Positions 12,210 to 23,999 of a DNA stretch of 64,000 bases are shown here, piece by piece. The stretch's first letter is position 1. Each line of letters begins with the position of its first letter. Source of the DNA: Paratinospora sagittata (Eukaryota; Streptophyta; Magnoliopsida; Ranunculales; Menispermaceae); the NCBI GenBank assembly GCA_035771175.1, contig CM069604.1, forward strand, positions 16,555,115 to 16,619,114. The letters run 5' to 3'. The translations under genes and the position numbers were made by a program. The notes under the pieces were generated by a model. That model worked only from the letters and a program-made list of their open reading frames with translations. It was not told the DNA's origin and ran no database searches.

Positions 12210-14114
12210 TGTTTGCCCAGGTATGTCCAAAAGGGGGCTGAATTGGACACTTAGATAATTAAAATTAATCCAATGGAAAATAATAAAGTGCGAAAAAGTA
12301 AATCAATTTACACAATCAATTTATAGTGGTTCGGCTACTTGCCTACTTCCACTACCTAACCTCCTTAGTTAAGATTTTCAATTCTCTTCCCTAAGGGATT
12401 CTCTTACGGGTGAGAACCAAACCGTTACAACTTTTTCTCAACATCTGGGTGTGAGAACCACGGTTACACTGCTCAACTTGCAGGCTTGAGACCAACTTAC
12501 ACCTCTCGACTTACAGACTAGAGAACTGCCTATCTCAACTTCTGGGTGTGAGACTAACCTAAAACATTCTCAACTTACAGGCTTGAGAATGACCACTTTG
12601 TTGAACAAACAAAGATAAGTATTCAGCAGTTTGAATAACTACTATTACAACTCGATACAATATACAAGATATGAAATAAAGTACAACTATATCCTATGAA
12701 CTATCTCTCAAATTTCTCCTTTAGCAAGAATGATGTGAGATTGAAATCGTGCTGAAAATTTAAGTAAAAATAATTCGACAAATTTCAAACAGATTTTCAA
12801 TGAAAGATGTATGGTAAGCTCAATATGAAAATCCTTTCAATAACACTTGTTTCAAAGATAACACTTTGAAAACTAAAACAGTTTTGAACTTTGAAATCAA
12901 TTTGAAAATTATACTAACTTTCAAAAGTATTGACTTTGTAAAAAAAAATTTGTGTTGTGTTTGGATTCTAAGTGCTGATATATATAGACTTAGTAGGGAC
13001 AAAGTTATTGATCATTTGAATTTGAATTTCAAAAAAAACGTTAGCTCACAACAGCTAGAATCTTTCACCAAGATGGAAAAAACCATCTCTACGAACATTC
13101 TGATTCTCTTCAGGTTGCACGAAAAAAAAAAGAAAGTCTCAAAGAACATGATTCATGCATCAGAAGAAATTTCTAACAAGTCTGAAAAGGTTCTGTGCAT
13201 AAAAAGTTCTGAAAAGATAAACTGAAAAAGTACACTGACGCAGCTTTATGACAGTGTTAGGTTAGCGTCCTGACGCATATAACCAACTTTGTTGTTTTGT
13301 TCCTTGAGGGCGCTTATATATTATAAGCGTCCTGCTGAACTATGAAGTAAGGGCGCTACTGGAACGTAAGCGTTCTGACTTACTTAACGTTTAAAATCGA
13401 ATAAAACTGTGAGGGCACTATTTAAAGATAAGGGTCCTGACTTATTTTTTAAACACTTTTAAAACACAAGGGCGCTACTAATGGCATAAGCGTCCGAACA
13501 TTCAAAGCATGAAAACATAAGGGAGCTACTAAAGACATAAGTATCCTGATGTTTAAAACGATCTGCAAGTTGATGTTCAATCAGGTTCCTGATAAGTTCC
13601 TTGGTTGATTCAATGAGGGCGCTACTGACAAAGTAAGCGTCCTGATAGATATGAACTTTTCAACCTTGAACATTATCAACATCCTAATATATCATCAGCA
13701 TCCTGACTAATTAAGTCTAGGAGGGTGTTGTTAAGACATTAGCGTCTTGATCAAATACTTAAAGACTAATTTTGTAAAATAATTTTGTCTTTTAAAACTT
13801 AGTCAACTCAGCTGGAAATTCGATCAAACTAAATACTAAAACAATTTAGAGATTAAATCTTTTAAGAAAACCTCTCAAACACATCGATCAAAACATGCAA
13901 ATATGTTAAACTTGCTAAGAGTTATTTGATCGAAAGTTTTACATCTTAAGTACTTGAAAACTCGAGAATTTGATCTTTCAATAGACTTGTAAGCTCTATT
14001 CTTTGATCTTGGTTCTTGATAGTTCTGAAACACTTAATAAGATCATTAGATACACAAACATGAGTAGTATGGAATCATTAAAACATTCTCATCATGGGGT
14101 TCCTTGAGATAACA
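12210..14114 (-). mobile_element. solo LTR in reverse orientation, inserted in the outer LTR
   Basis: On the minus strand it begins TGTTATCTCAAGGAACCCC and ends GGGCAAACA, 1905 bp. The start closely resembles that of the outer LTR (7925). The GGACGCT units run in reverse at about 13255-13750 (GAGGGCGCT...AGCGTCC as read on +). The outer LTR resumes directly after it. I could not find a matching target site duplication (GCTGA before, CTTGT after), so an end may be altered. Confidence 0.78.
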
Positions 14115-14348
14115 CTTGTTAAGTTGGCAAGTTTGGGAAGAGTGATCCTTAGTGAAGTTTGGGAAATCCTAACTGAGGAGGTTAGGTAATGGAGGTAGGC
14201 TCATAGTCGAACTATTATAAATCCTTGTGTATTTTGTTCTTTATTTTTTGCACTTTCATTATTTATTTGCAAATTATTTTGAAAGGTAAAACCTTCTAAC
14301 TTATCCAATTCACCCTCCTCTTAGACACATTTTTGGGCCAACAATATG

Positions 14349-14863
14349 TTGAATAAATGGAAGAAAAGAGTAAGAAATCACAAGTTTCAACCCAAAAGTC
14401 ACCAAACTTACTTTAGAAATTGCCAACCTTAGTTTACTCTTCCTCTTCTTTCTCATTCCCCCCTTTTCCTCAAAGAAATCAGCTCAAATGAGCTAAAAAG
14501 TACGACAAAATCTCTTTTATTAGCGAGGAAAGCACCACATCGACCATTTTTAAAAAGCTGTCAGAAGGGCCAAGAGCGCGTTTTTCCTCTTTTGAAGCGT
14601 GCTCCTCCTTGCCCAAAAAAACAGGTTGCTTCTTATTTTCTCAAGGAGCATGCTTCTCCAATGCTTGGGAGTGTGCTTCTCCCAATTTCAGAGAGCATGA
14701 CTTTTCAATCCACCACTAGAGCGCTTTGCTCTACCCAGGAGCATGCTTCTACTCCAAAACCAGAAAAATCACCATACTTTATAGCCATCTACATACGTAT
14801 ATGCATATAAATATATCTGGCAATACGTACAAGTCAACATAAAAGTTTGACTATGGGCATGGG
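14349..14863. other. non-coding, unrecognised repeat-like DNA
   Basis: Contains several diverged GGAGCATGCTTCTCC-like words (14645-14760) and a TATATATCTGG-type AT stretch. No frame here shows a known domain. It lies between the outer solo LTR and the 3' end of the PMD pseudogene, so it may be PMD 3' flank or another degraded LTR; the GGGGTGTTACA at 14863-14873 could be an LTR edge, but the PMD reading frame runs through it. Confidence 0.35.
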
Positions 14864-15857
14864 GTGTTACAACATCCCATGATCGTGTCATATGCTGGCT
14901 GCTTGCTCGAGCAGACAATACATGACTATCCCATCTCTCTCATGTCTGATCATATAAGGTGTATGTCACTTGGTATTGCTTCGCTCTTGGACCTCTATTT
15001 GCTTGTACTGGATGAAGAGGCCTTGATGGAATTGTTTGGACGTAGGAGAGTTGACAAAGAACCTTATTTAAATGGTAAGGTTCCACAACTTCCACGCACT
15101 TGATGCACCTAATACAAAATGCAACCTCGAAGAGGAGACGATTTGATCTCAGACATTGGTATGGATCCCAAAAAACCTAAAACATGTAATACAATATAAT
15201 TAGATTCATCAACTACTCTAAAATTTATAAAATCATATTAACAATTAATTACAACTGTGTAACAATAGACAAAGCATTTGATATAAAAAATCCAATAATA
15301 AACTTAACTGACCTTCTCAGGAGTCAGCCAGTCAAGTGCCTCACGTAATGTGTACACATAATTTTCAATTAATCCAATTTCTTTGGTTGGGATCCATTTT
15401 TCAGCTTGTTGAAGGTTGTTCGTATATGAAGGGTTAGCATGTGGATGAATTAATTTAAAGTGCTCATAGCACCAAGCCTAGAAAACAAATACATGTCTTG
15501 AAGTCTTACAATAGACATTTCGCTCGAAGTAGTATAAACTAAAAAAGAAGTGATCAAATAGAAAAATAAAGAAAGGCATACCTCCGGTGAGATATCTATG
15601 AATTCCATAAACTTTATGTCTAGTGATGAATCCTAGCTGACGATATAACAATGCTAAACACGCAGCTCCCATGAGTATGAACTAATCATGTCCAGGTCCA
15701 TCAATAATTGTAGATAAGTGTTAAAAAACCATGTTCCAGATTTGTCCATAAACAACGTGTATCCCAACAAATACAACAAATATGCCCTTGTTGTGCACTA
15801 GACTGATGTGTAAGGGTTATTGTTTGTCTTAGCCTAGCAAAAATGCTTCTTAAGCTA
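14840..15857 (-). pseudogene. plant mobile domain (PMD) gene, C-terminal part
   Basis: Three exons on the minus strand resemble the PMD family (MAIN/MAIL and 'phosphatase 7 long form'-like proteins, often mobilised in plant genomes). Exon 15582-15857 has SYSWGAACLALLYRQLG and, before it, a block that reads YLLYLLGYTLFMDKSG. Exon 15313-15477 has AWCYEHFKLIHP and ENYVYTLREALDWLTPEK. Exon about 14840-15176 has FWDPYQ and VVEPYHLNKVLCQLSYVQTI. Introns with GT-AG ends fit at 15478-15581 and 15177-15312. A TGA replaces an expected Trp codon in the last exon, and there is one frameshift near 15800. The N-terminal part is at 26792-27300, on the far side of the Athila insertion. Confidence 0.82.
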
Positions 15858-15865
15858 GCTCAAGG

Positions 15866-16272
15866 TCACAAATTGCTCTTTTGTCTCACACTACTGACAG
15901 ATTCATCAATTACAATACCCTTCCTAGATTTTTCAATGAATTTTTCGTGAGAAGGCTTGGAAACACCAAATTTAAATGGATCAAGAGGTGGAGTGGGTTT
16001 GAAGCCTTTTAGTTTTCCATTCCCCAAGACCTTGAGCAAAATCAGGAGAAAGTGTATGACCTTTAAATTCTGGCCTGATTGGTCTCTTGCGTTTGGGATC
16101 AAGAAAGGTCTCTGATGAGGGATCTAGGGCTGGAGACACTCTTCGACTGATTTTATGTAACGGCTCTTCATCAAATGCTTCTTCATCTTCACATTCTAAT
16201 ATGCCAAGAAGTCTGTCAGACTCCTTAGGTCCTTGAGGGCGTGTGAAAGTTGGAGCTCTTGGTGCAGGTGGA
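15866..16272 (-). pseudogene. C-terminal part of the env-like ORF, cut off by a solo LTR
   Basis: Read from 16272 downward, an open frame (PPAPRAPTFTRPQGPKESD...) runs for about 85 codons. It then shifts by one base near 16025-16060 into a frame with GFKPTPPLDPFKFGVSKPSH and IVIDESVSSVRQ before a stop at 15866. It continues the frame ending at 18997: removing the solo LTR and one ACTTT copy joins the two parts in frame. The Pro-rich PTPPLDPFKFG block resembles C-terminal parts of plant env-like or transposon ORFs, known from memory only. Confidence 0.75.
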
Positions 16273-16277
16273 ACTTT

Positions 16278-18996
16278 TGTTAACTTATACGGTTCATCAC
16301 TTGCTCATCTCTAAATATACTGTGATATAGTATATTTTCATGATCGCAAACAAAGTACTTTTCAGTGCTAACGAGCGTTTATCAAGATTTTATCAAAGCA
16401 CCTGAGGAAAGCAAAAATCCAAGCAACGACTCGATCAAGAACTCAAAAACTTATCGAACGGTCAAGATCGTTTCAATCAAAAGAACTTCAACGATCATAT
16501 CTGGATTTCAAGATCACTACACTCGAACGATTCGATCAAGCTTCAAGTCTTCATCTTTCGATCAACGTTCAAGACATTCAACTCAGCTCGAAGTTCACAT
16601 CGAAGATCTCATAATGAAGAGTTGGATTTAATGATTATGAGAAATGAGAAATACACAAAGTGTTTAAGGTATATCTTTCTCTAATCAACATTGCTCAAAT
16701 GTTTTCCAAAACCATGCACAAATCACTTGCATACTTGCATGTTTTGATCATACATTTTACGATATTTCAAATGATTTAATTTTTTATATTTAATTTGAAA
16801 TTTACTGAGTTTTTATTCGCATTTATCGTATATTTAATCGCGAGTCAAAACTATTTTTAAAGAGTCTTTCAGGACACTAATGAAACCGCAGCGCTCTCCT
16901 GAACTTGTTAAGTTAGGACGCTAACGACTCATTAAGAAGCTGATAACGTTCAAGGTTGAATTGAACTGATTCATTAGGACGCTTACTTATATGGTAGCGG
17001 CCTCCTTTATTAGTCAACATCTTAAGTTATCAAGACGCTGACTCAGCATCAGCTCACTAAAAGATTTCCTAAGTTCTTTAAAGAATATATCTTTAAGGAC
17101 GCTGATAGTTATAAGTTGAACAATCTATCAGTACGCTTTCTGGATAGAAGCGCCCTCTCTTTTGGGAATCAACTTAGTAACTTTCAGGATGTTGATTGTT
17201 CTTCAGCGTGCGTATGTATTTGTTTAAAATGTTTTTAATTGGTAGGACACTTACACTGTTGTAGCGCACTCATGTTTTATTTTACGTTTAAAAGGTAGGA
17301 CGCTTACTCGGATAGTAGCGCCCTCATACAGTTAATTGTTTTAAAACATAGCAGGACACTGACTATGCATTAGTGCCCTCAGGTTTAAGTCGTTTAAGTG
17401 TCAAAGTAAGTCAAGACGCTTACGAGTTAGTAGAGCCCTCACTTAAGTGTTTAGCGGGATGCTTTATACGTAATGAGCGCCCTCAAGGAACAAAATGACA
17501 AAGTTGATATTATGCTTCAGGACACTGATTATGGAATTAGGACGCTAATTCAACAACTGTCACTGTTCGAACAAGTACACTTTATAAGTTTGTTTTTTCA
17601 GAATAGAGTCCCTTTGCACAGAGTCATTTTCAGACTTATCAGAGATTTTCTCTGATACATGAAATAAGTTTTTCTAAAACTTTCCTTTTTCATAAAATTT
17701 GAAAAGAACCAGAATGTTAGTGAAAATTGTTGTTGCCATTTTCATATAACATTCTAGGCGTTGTGTGTAAACGTTCATATTATTTGAACTTCAAATGTCT
17801 AACGGCTACGTCTCATTAAGTCTATAAATACTCGCACTTAGGACCAAACAACTTGCCAATTTGTTTGTATTGTGCCAATACTTTTTGAAAGTTAGTCTGT
17901 GTCAAAATGTTTTTCCTTATCTAAACTTTCAAAGTATTTTTCACCGATACCTTATGTATTCAAATGATTTTCATACTGACCTTATTTTCATTCTATCTTT
18001 GAAAATCTATTTGATTTGGTATCAACTCAAATTTTCAGCACTGATTCATACTTGGTATTATTCTTGCTGAAAATAGAATTTGAGATATAGTTCATAAGAA
18101 ATACAGTTATACTTTATTTTATATCTTAAGTATTGTATTGAACTATATCAGTAGTTGCGTTAACTACTGATCACTGAACCAGAAGTTTTCATACTTATAT
18201 TTATTATCTATTTTGAAAATTTTATGTGTTTATGATTTACACTAGTCCTTCAATTTTCAAGTCAATGTTTATTTGGTATCATATTATTTTCGAAGAAGCA
18301 CTGATTTTCATATCACATCATTCATGTTTTTCGAAACTGCACTTGAGCAATACCGAACATTGAAAGGTAAATGACAGTAAGTGTATTTCAACTTAGCCTT
18401 ACGCATTCATATTTCATATCTTTGTAATGTTATGTAGCAAGCTTAATTGTAAAGTGTTCTACTCAGTTAGAACCAACATTATTGTATTGTAATGCTAGTT
18501 TGTTTCTGGACTGATACAACCAGGACAAGTGAAAGTAGTTCACTTAATGATTTCAAGATTGAAATCATGTAAGGTTATCTCTGAACCTGTAAACAAGAAA
18601 AAGGTTCATCCTCACCTGCAAATAGGAAAACCAGTTCATCCTAATCCCGTAAAAGGATAGGTGTGTCCTTAACCTATAAAAGGATAGGTTATCTCTTAAC
18701 CTGTAAAAGAGAAACAGTTGTTCCTTAACCTGAAAAAGGGTAGTTGTAACGGTTTGGTTCTCACCCGCAAGATAATCAATTAGTGAATTAAAAAAAAATC
18801 ATAATCTGGAGATTAGGTAATGGACGTAGGCTCGGCCGAACCACTATAAATCTTTTGTGTCTCACGTTTACAATTTAGTCTATTTTCTAGTTTTGCATTC
18901 AACTCCAATACACTTATGTATATCACTAAGTTATTGGAAGAGATATTTAAAATTGACCATCGCACCTAATTCACCCCCCTCTTTAGTGGACCAACA
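16278..18996 (+). mobile_element. solo LTR (SIRE-type copia) inside the Athila env-like ORF, TSD ACTTT
   Basis: TGTTAACTTATACGG...GTGGACCAACA, 2719 bp, with a perfect 5-bp duplication ACTTT at 16273-16277 and 18997-19001. It is closely similar along its length to the LTR at 8010-10803. The GGACGCT array is at about 16860-17490 and the TATA box TATAAATA at 17823-17830. The DNA on both sides belongs to one interrupted minus-strand ORF, which confirms insertion and loss of an internal region. Confidence 0.94.
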
Positions 18997-21391
18997 ACTT
19001 TGACACCCTTCTTCTCCAACAGATGAAAGAGCATTGCAAAACGTTTCATGCTAGAGGCAATATACCACACGGTAGAATGCAGTCTATTGTTCATTGCCTT
19101 GAAGAGGTCTTCAAAGAAGCCTACTACTCCTTCCACTCGATCTGCTGCTGTGATGACAGTGTAAGACAGATTCATAATGCTTGTGGCAAGGAAAGGTATC
19201 TTGTTTTCCAAGTTGTGAAGTTTTTCAAAAGCTCGAGTAACCAAGTCAAGAATCTTGGTTAGTCTATCATCATCTCTTTGTGTTGGCCTTGCAGTGTCTA
19301 AATTCTCTTTCAAACTAGAGATGGCATGTGGCACTGGATCAAGCGTTGTCTTGCTCGTTACTTGATCCAAGATAGCATCCAAAACTAATTGCAGAGTGTC
19401 AAAAATGGACTTATCTTTAGAGGATTCAGCCATTTTACCTCTTAAGCTCTGAATTTCTTCAAGAATCTTCTTCAAAACTTCTTTAGTTAAGCCACTTGTA
19501 GCACTACTTGGTGTAGCTTGCATTGTGTGAGTTTGAGGTCGGCTGGATATTGTTAAGAAGCTGTCAATCTCGAGGGAACACTAGCAATAAAGGCTTTAAT
19601 GAATGTCTTAATTTGTTGCATGTTCTCATGAATGTTCTTTATAAAATCATCATTTGATGATGAAGTGGAGCTCGATGAAGGCAATGACTGCATGACACTT
19701 AATTGTGTGTCCATTTGTTGTGTTATTTTCTCGAGCAATGCAGTTGCCTTGATCATGTGAGAGTTGAATTCTTTTATCTCATTAATCTCAACTCTCTCTT
19801 GAGATTTCAGAGATTCTCGGATCTCTGACAATGTCTCATTTTTCAGCTGAACTTGATTCTATTCTAAACGAGACATTAGCTAAGACATGACAAAAATCAG
19901 ATCTTCCCTCACTCTTCTCAGGAAGTCTTCCTCTTTGAAGAACTCATTTGTTGGCTTGCTGGTAGAAGGATAAGAAGGCGTCTCATGATTAGATGAACTC
20001 TCGTCATGAAAATTTTCCATTTCATCTTTTTCTTGAAACTCAGCATTGGCCTCATGAAAATCTTCCATATGATCTTCTTCATCAACTTTTTCATTCATGT
20101 CATCTCCCTAATAGGGTATGATAGCCAGATCATCACCCTCTTTATCATGACATTTTTCACCATCAGACTTGGTCTTTTTCGAGTCTTGGGATTCCATTGA
20201 TACAGGAATATCGAATGGAGATGGTGATCTGGAGATGGTTTTATCTGTGTCCTCACTGACTCTTTCTCTGGTGATTTCCTCCAAGATTGCATCAGCGTAT
20301 TTTGCCTCATTTAGTTGTTCTTCAACAACAGTCTGAGCAATCTGGGTCACCTCTTCCATGAGATGTTCTTCAGCATGAACAGCTTGCTCGGCATATTCAA
20401 TTTCTACATCTTCAATTAAAATATGCTCAATGTCAGCTGTGGGAACAACTTGCTCTTGCACATCCTGTTCATCTAGAGTAGTCGAAGCTTGGGCAGCTTC
20501 ATTCTCCATTGTTGTGACATCTTCTTCTTTCGAGTCAACTTTTCCACTGGATTGTCCTTCAAGTGGAACTTCTGACATTGGAAACCATCTTTCCAATGCA
20601 GGCACATACGTGTATCTCATCAATTTCACAGTGGTTTGACCAATGCAGTTGTATCTGCTTGTCTCCTTGAAGCTTTCTCCACTGAAATCGATACCACATC
20701 TCTCGAACAGAGTGGTGAGGTACATACCAAGTGGCAGACCTCCTCCTCCACTAACCACTGTATTTATCACATGCATGAGAATGTGGGTGAGATTCACTTT
20801 CTTCTTTTTCAGAATGCACCAGATTAAGAATAAATCTAAGTCATTTACATTGTCCCTGCTGCCGGTTTTAGGCTGAATGTTGCGGGTAATGATGTTGTAA
20901 ATTATTTTGGGAATAAGTTCAAAGGACTGATTTGTGAGTTTCTTGTCGACACTCGAGTGGTCCTTTTTCTTTGAAATAAGATTAAGAGCAGAAAGGTTGT
21001 TATAGCCTGGATATTAGACTTTATTTTTGGTGAATGAAAGTATGTGGGCACTTTCATCACTCGGCAAAGAAAATGCTTCATAAAAGAATCTGGGAGAAAT
21101 CTCAACAGATTTTTTCTTTACCATAGATTGTTTTGTGAGTTCAGAACCGAGTTTATCAACCAGATTTAAATAGAATTGGCTGACGAGACTGGGGTACCAT
21201 TTTGAATTGAAGGTAAGTAAATCGATCCAACCTTGGAACTCAAATAAAGACAAAATATCCAGGTGGGAGTTAATGAAGAAATCGAAATCGACAAAGCATC
21301 CATCGATTACAGCTCGGTTAATGAGCTTATCTATTTTATCTCCCTTTCTTCTTATCTGAGAAGAAGAAGGTAGGTGAGATGGTCTAGACAC
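18997..21391 (-). pseudogene. env-like / plant transposon-protein ORF of the Athila-like element, N-terminal and middle part
   Basis: A series of minus-strand frames broken by a few shifts. 21014-21391 starts MSRPSHLPSSSQ and has VIDGCFVDFDF, KWYPSLVSQFYLNL and SPRFFYEAFSLPSDES. 20108-20797 continues with NLTHILMHVIN and LPLGMYLTTLFERCGIDF. Further down are acidic stretches and helical segments (19553-19831, 18997-19523). The W-P-L-V-x-x-F-Y-x-N-L type motif is that of the 'putative plant transposon protein' family, which I believe is PF20167. No clear signal peptide or C-terminal membrane anchor is readable. The product's role is unknown; the env-like label reflects position only. Confidence 0.72.
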
Positions 21392-21440
21392 GGTTCATTG
21401 AAATAAAGACAAAATGTCATGGGGTTTATTGAAATAACAA

Positions 21441-21989
21441 TTACAACCGAGATAGATGGTCGGCTACAGCATTTTCACTTCCCGTCTTGTCTTTAATCTC
21501 CAAGTCAAACTCTTGCAACAAAAGGATCCACCAAATCAACCTTAGCTTGGCATCTTTCTTCTCAAATAAATATCGAATGGCGGCATGGTCAATGTACACT
21601 ATAACCTTGGACCAAATGATGTATGACCAGAACTTGTCACATGAAAACACTACGGCTAACAATTCCTTCTCGGTCGTGGTGTAATTTTTCTGAGCTCTAT
21701 CAAGAGTACAACTCGCATAATAGATGGCCTGAAGCATCTTATCTCGTCTTTGCCCAAGAACCGCCCCAACCGCAAAATCACTTGCATCACACATGATCTC
21801 AAGCAGTTCCTTCCAATCTGGCACATCCATAATAGGGACTGAGATTAATGCTTTCTTTATCAACTCAAATGCCTCAACACAATGTTCATCAAACTCAAAG
21901 GATGCTTCTTTCTCAAGTAAGTTACAAAGGGGCTTGGCAATCTTTGAGAAATCTTTAATAAACCGCCGGTAGAAATTGGCATGTCCCAA
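21441..21989 (-). pseudogene. Athila RT connection and RNase H
   Basis: The frame has [21 protein letters not shown] (RT thumb/connection), then RNase H with [46 protein letters not shown] and the terminal [11 protein letters not shown]. It is open over 182 residues. The typical next block, the integrase zinc finger, does not follow; after the stop there is a short repeated TTTATTTCAATRAACC stretch and then the env-like ORF. Confidence 0.92.
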
Positions 21990-22130
21990 GAAACTTCGGA
22001 TGCCTTATACATTCTTTGGATGAGGAAGCTTCTCAATGGCCACTATCTTGGCCGTATCCACCTCAAGACCCTTAGAAGAAACTCGATGACCCAAAACAAT
22101 GCCTTCTTGTACCATGAAATGGCACTTCTC

Positions 22131-22870
22131 TCAATTTAGCGCTAGGTTGGTTTCTTCACATCTTTGAAGCATAAGGGATAAATTATGAAGGCAATGGTCA
22201 AATGAGGTCCCAAAAATAGAAAAATCATCCATAAATACCTCCATGATCTCCTCAATCATATCAGCAAAATAGACATCATGCACCTTTGAAAAGTCATCGG
22301 CGCATTGCATAAACCAAATGGCATCCTCCGAAAAGCAAAAGTACCATACGGGCAAGTGAAAGTGGTCTTTTCTTGATCTTTCGGTGCAATGGCTATTTGA
22401 TTATAGCCCAAATACCCATCCAAGAAACAATTGTACTCGAAGCCCGCCAATAGGTCCAACATTTGATCAATGAAAGGAAGGGGGGAAAGTGATCCTTCCT
22501 CGTTGCTTTGTTCAACTTTCGGTAATCTATGCATACACGCCATCCCGTGACTGTCCTAGTGGAGATCAACTCATTGTTCTCATTCTTGACTACCGTCATT
22601 CCACCTTTCTTGGGTACTACTTGTACTGGACTCACCCAAGAACTATCTGATATAGCATACACAATTCCCGCCTTCAACCACTTCAAAATTTTAGATTTGA
22701 CAACCTCTTTCATGGCTGGATTTAGCCGCCTTTGGTGTTCAATTGAAGGTTTGAAAGATTCCTCCATCAAGATCTTATGCATACAAATCGAAGGACTTAT
22801 CCCCTTTATGTCAGTTATGGACCACCCCAAAGCAGACTTGAACTCTCTCAAGATGTGTAATAGCTTCTTT
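22131..22870 (-). pseudogene. Athila reverse transcriptase
   Basis: Two main frames. 22393-23271 ends with SSWVSPVQVVPKKGGM and [21 protein letters not shown]. 22256-22543 has FIDQMLDLLAG, CFLDGYLGYNQIAIAPKDQE, TFTCPYGTFAFRRMPFGLCN and FQRCMM. 22131-22355 then has EVFMDDFSIFG with the catalytic MDD intact. Frame shifts lie near 22400-22540 and 22300. The motif set matches Athila-lineage RT. Confidence 0.92.
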
Positions 22871-23194
22871 TCATCCACACTAGACAAAGTCGATGATATG
22901 ATGACTGGCATAGTAGACTTCTCACCCAAAAATGCATAGCGAAGATGTTCCGGTAAGGGGTTCAACTCCGATGAAGACTCTACTAACTCGGGTGGCGAAG
23001 AAGCTTCAATATCTTCCGCTTTGGTGGTTGTACTCTCAGGATTGGGGGCATCGAGAGCTAAGGAATAATGCTGGACTTCATCATGAAAGGCCTCATCGCT
23101 AGATATCAAACTCACAAGACACTTCTCTAAAGGATCTACTGGTGTAGCCTCACCATGTACCTCGGTCACACATGCATCAACCACTTCCGCTACA

Positions 23195-23899
23195 TCAATC
23201 TGGTGACATGTATTCCCCTCCGGTAGAGAATTTAAGACTCTTGTATATGTTAAACAACACTTCTTCATCATTCACTAGCAAGGTAAGCTCGCCACGTTGC
23301 ACATCTATCAAAGTTCTCCCGGTAGCTAAGAATGGACGCCCAAGTATAAGAGGAATATCGCTATCTTCTTCCATGTCCAAAACTACAAAATCCACCGGGA
23401 AGATGAACTTGTCCACCTTCACTAGCACGTCCTCAATGATACCCCGAGGATATGTAAGTGATCGATCCACTAGTTGCAAAGATATTGTAGTTGGCTTCAC
23501 CTCGCCAAGCCCCAATTTCCTAAAAATTGACAAAGGCATCAAGTTAATGCTTGCACCTAAATCACATAAAGCTTTAGTAAAATTTAAAGAACCAATGGTG
23601 CAAGGTATAGTGAAACTCCCTGGATCTTTTAGCTTTTGAGATAGGTTTTTTTGTAGTATGGCACTACAATCTTCAGTAAGCTTCACCGTCACGTAGTCCT
23701 TTAGCTTCCTCTTCTTTGTCATCACATCCTTCATGAACTTGACGTAGTTTGGCATTTGCTCTAATGCATCTACAAAAAAGATGTTAATGTGAGTCTTTTT
23801 GAAAATTTCTAAAAACTTGGCGAATTGCTCGTCAAGCTTCTTCTTTTGAAATCTCTGAGGAAATGGAATAGGAGTTGAGAGTTTAGGAAGGTTATCCAT
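23195..23899 (-). pseudogene. Athila aspartic protease region
   Basis: An open frame of 234 residues. The N-terminal part has IPFPQRFQKKKLDEQFAKFL, a conserved gag-protease linker in Athila/Tat elements. The protease core has ALCDLGASINLMPLSIFRKL (catalytic DLGAS) and DIPLILGRPFLATGRTLID. It cleaves the polyprotein in active relatives. It lies directly upstream of RT on the minus strand, in a different frame from the 22393-23271 segment. Confidence 0.9.
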
Positions 23900-23999
23900 G
23901 AAAGTAATAGAACCAAGCCGGTAAGGCCTCTCATGTGGCTTCTCCCCTTTTGATGACTCAACTTCCTTCTCTTTACTCGGTTCGGTCTCAGTGTTTGTC

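Larger units (their letters stand above)
7925..14343 (+). mobile_element. outer solo LTR (SIRE-type copia), interrupted by two further LTRs
   Basis: Begins TGTTATTCTAATTAACCCC and ends GGGCCAACA. It is flanked by a perfect 5-bp target site duplication, ATATG at 7920-7924 and 14344-14348. There is no internal region between its ends, so it is a solo LTR left by recombination. Its own sequence is the sum of 7925-8009, 10809-12209 and 14115-14343. The middle piece carries weak GGACGCT units (11185-11500) and tandem leader repeats (12085-12200). The last piece has the AGGAGGTTAGGTAATGGAGG block shared by all LTRs here. Confidence 0.88.

Noticed and set aside
14864..15103. 79-codon + strand ORF
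   Set aside because: Antisense shadow of the PMD exon, which reads well on the minus strand.
19023..19262. + strand ORF opposite the env-like gene
   Set aside because: Shadow of the minus-strand frame; no domain of its own.
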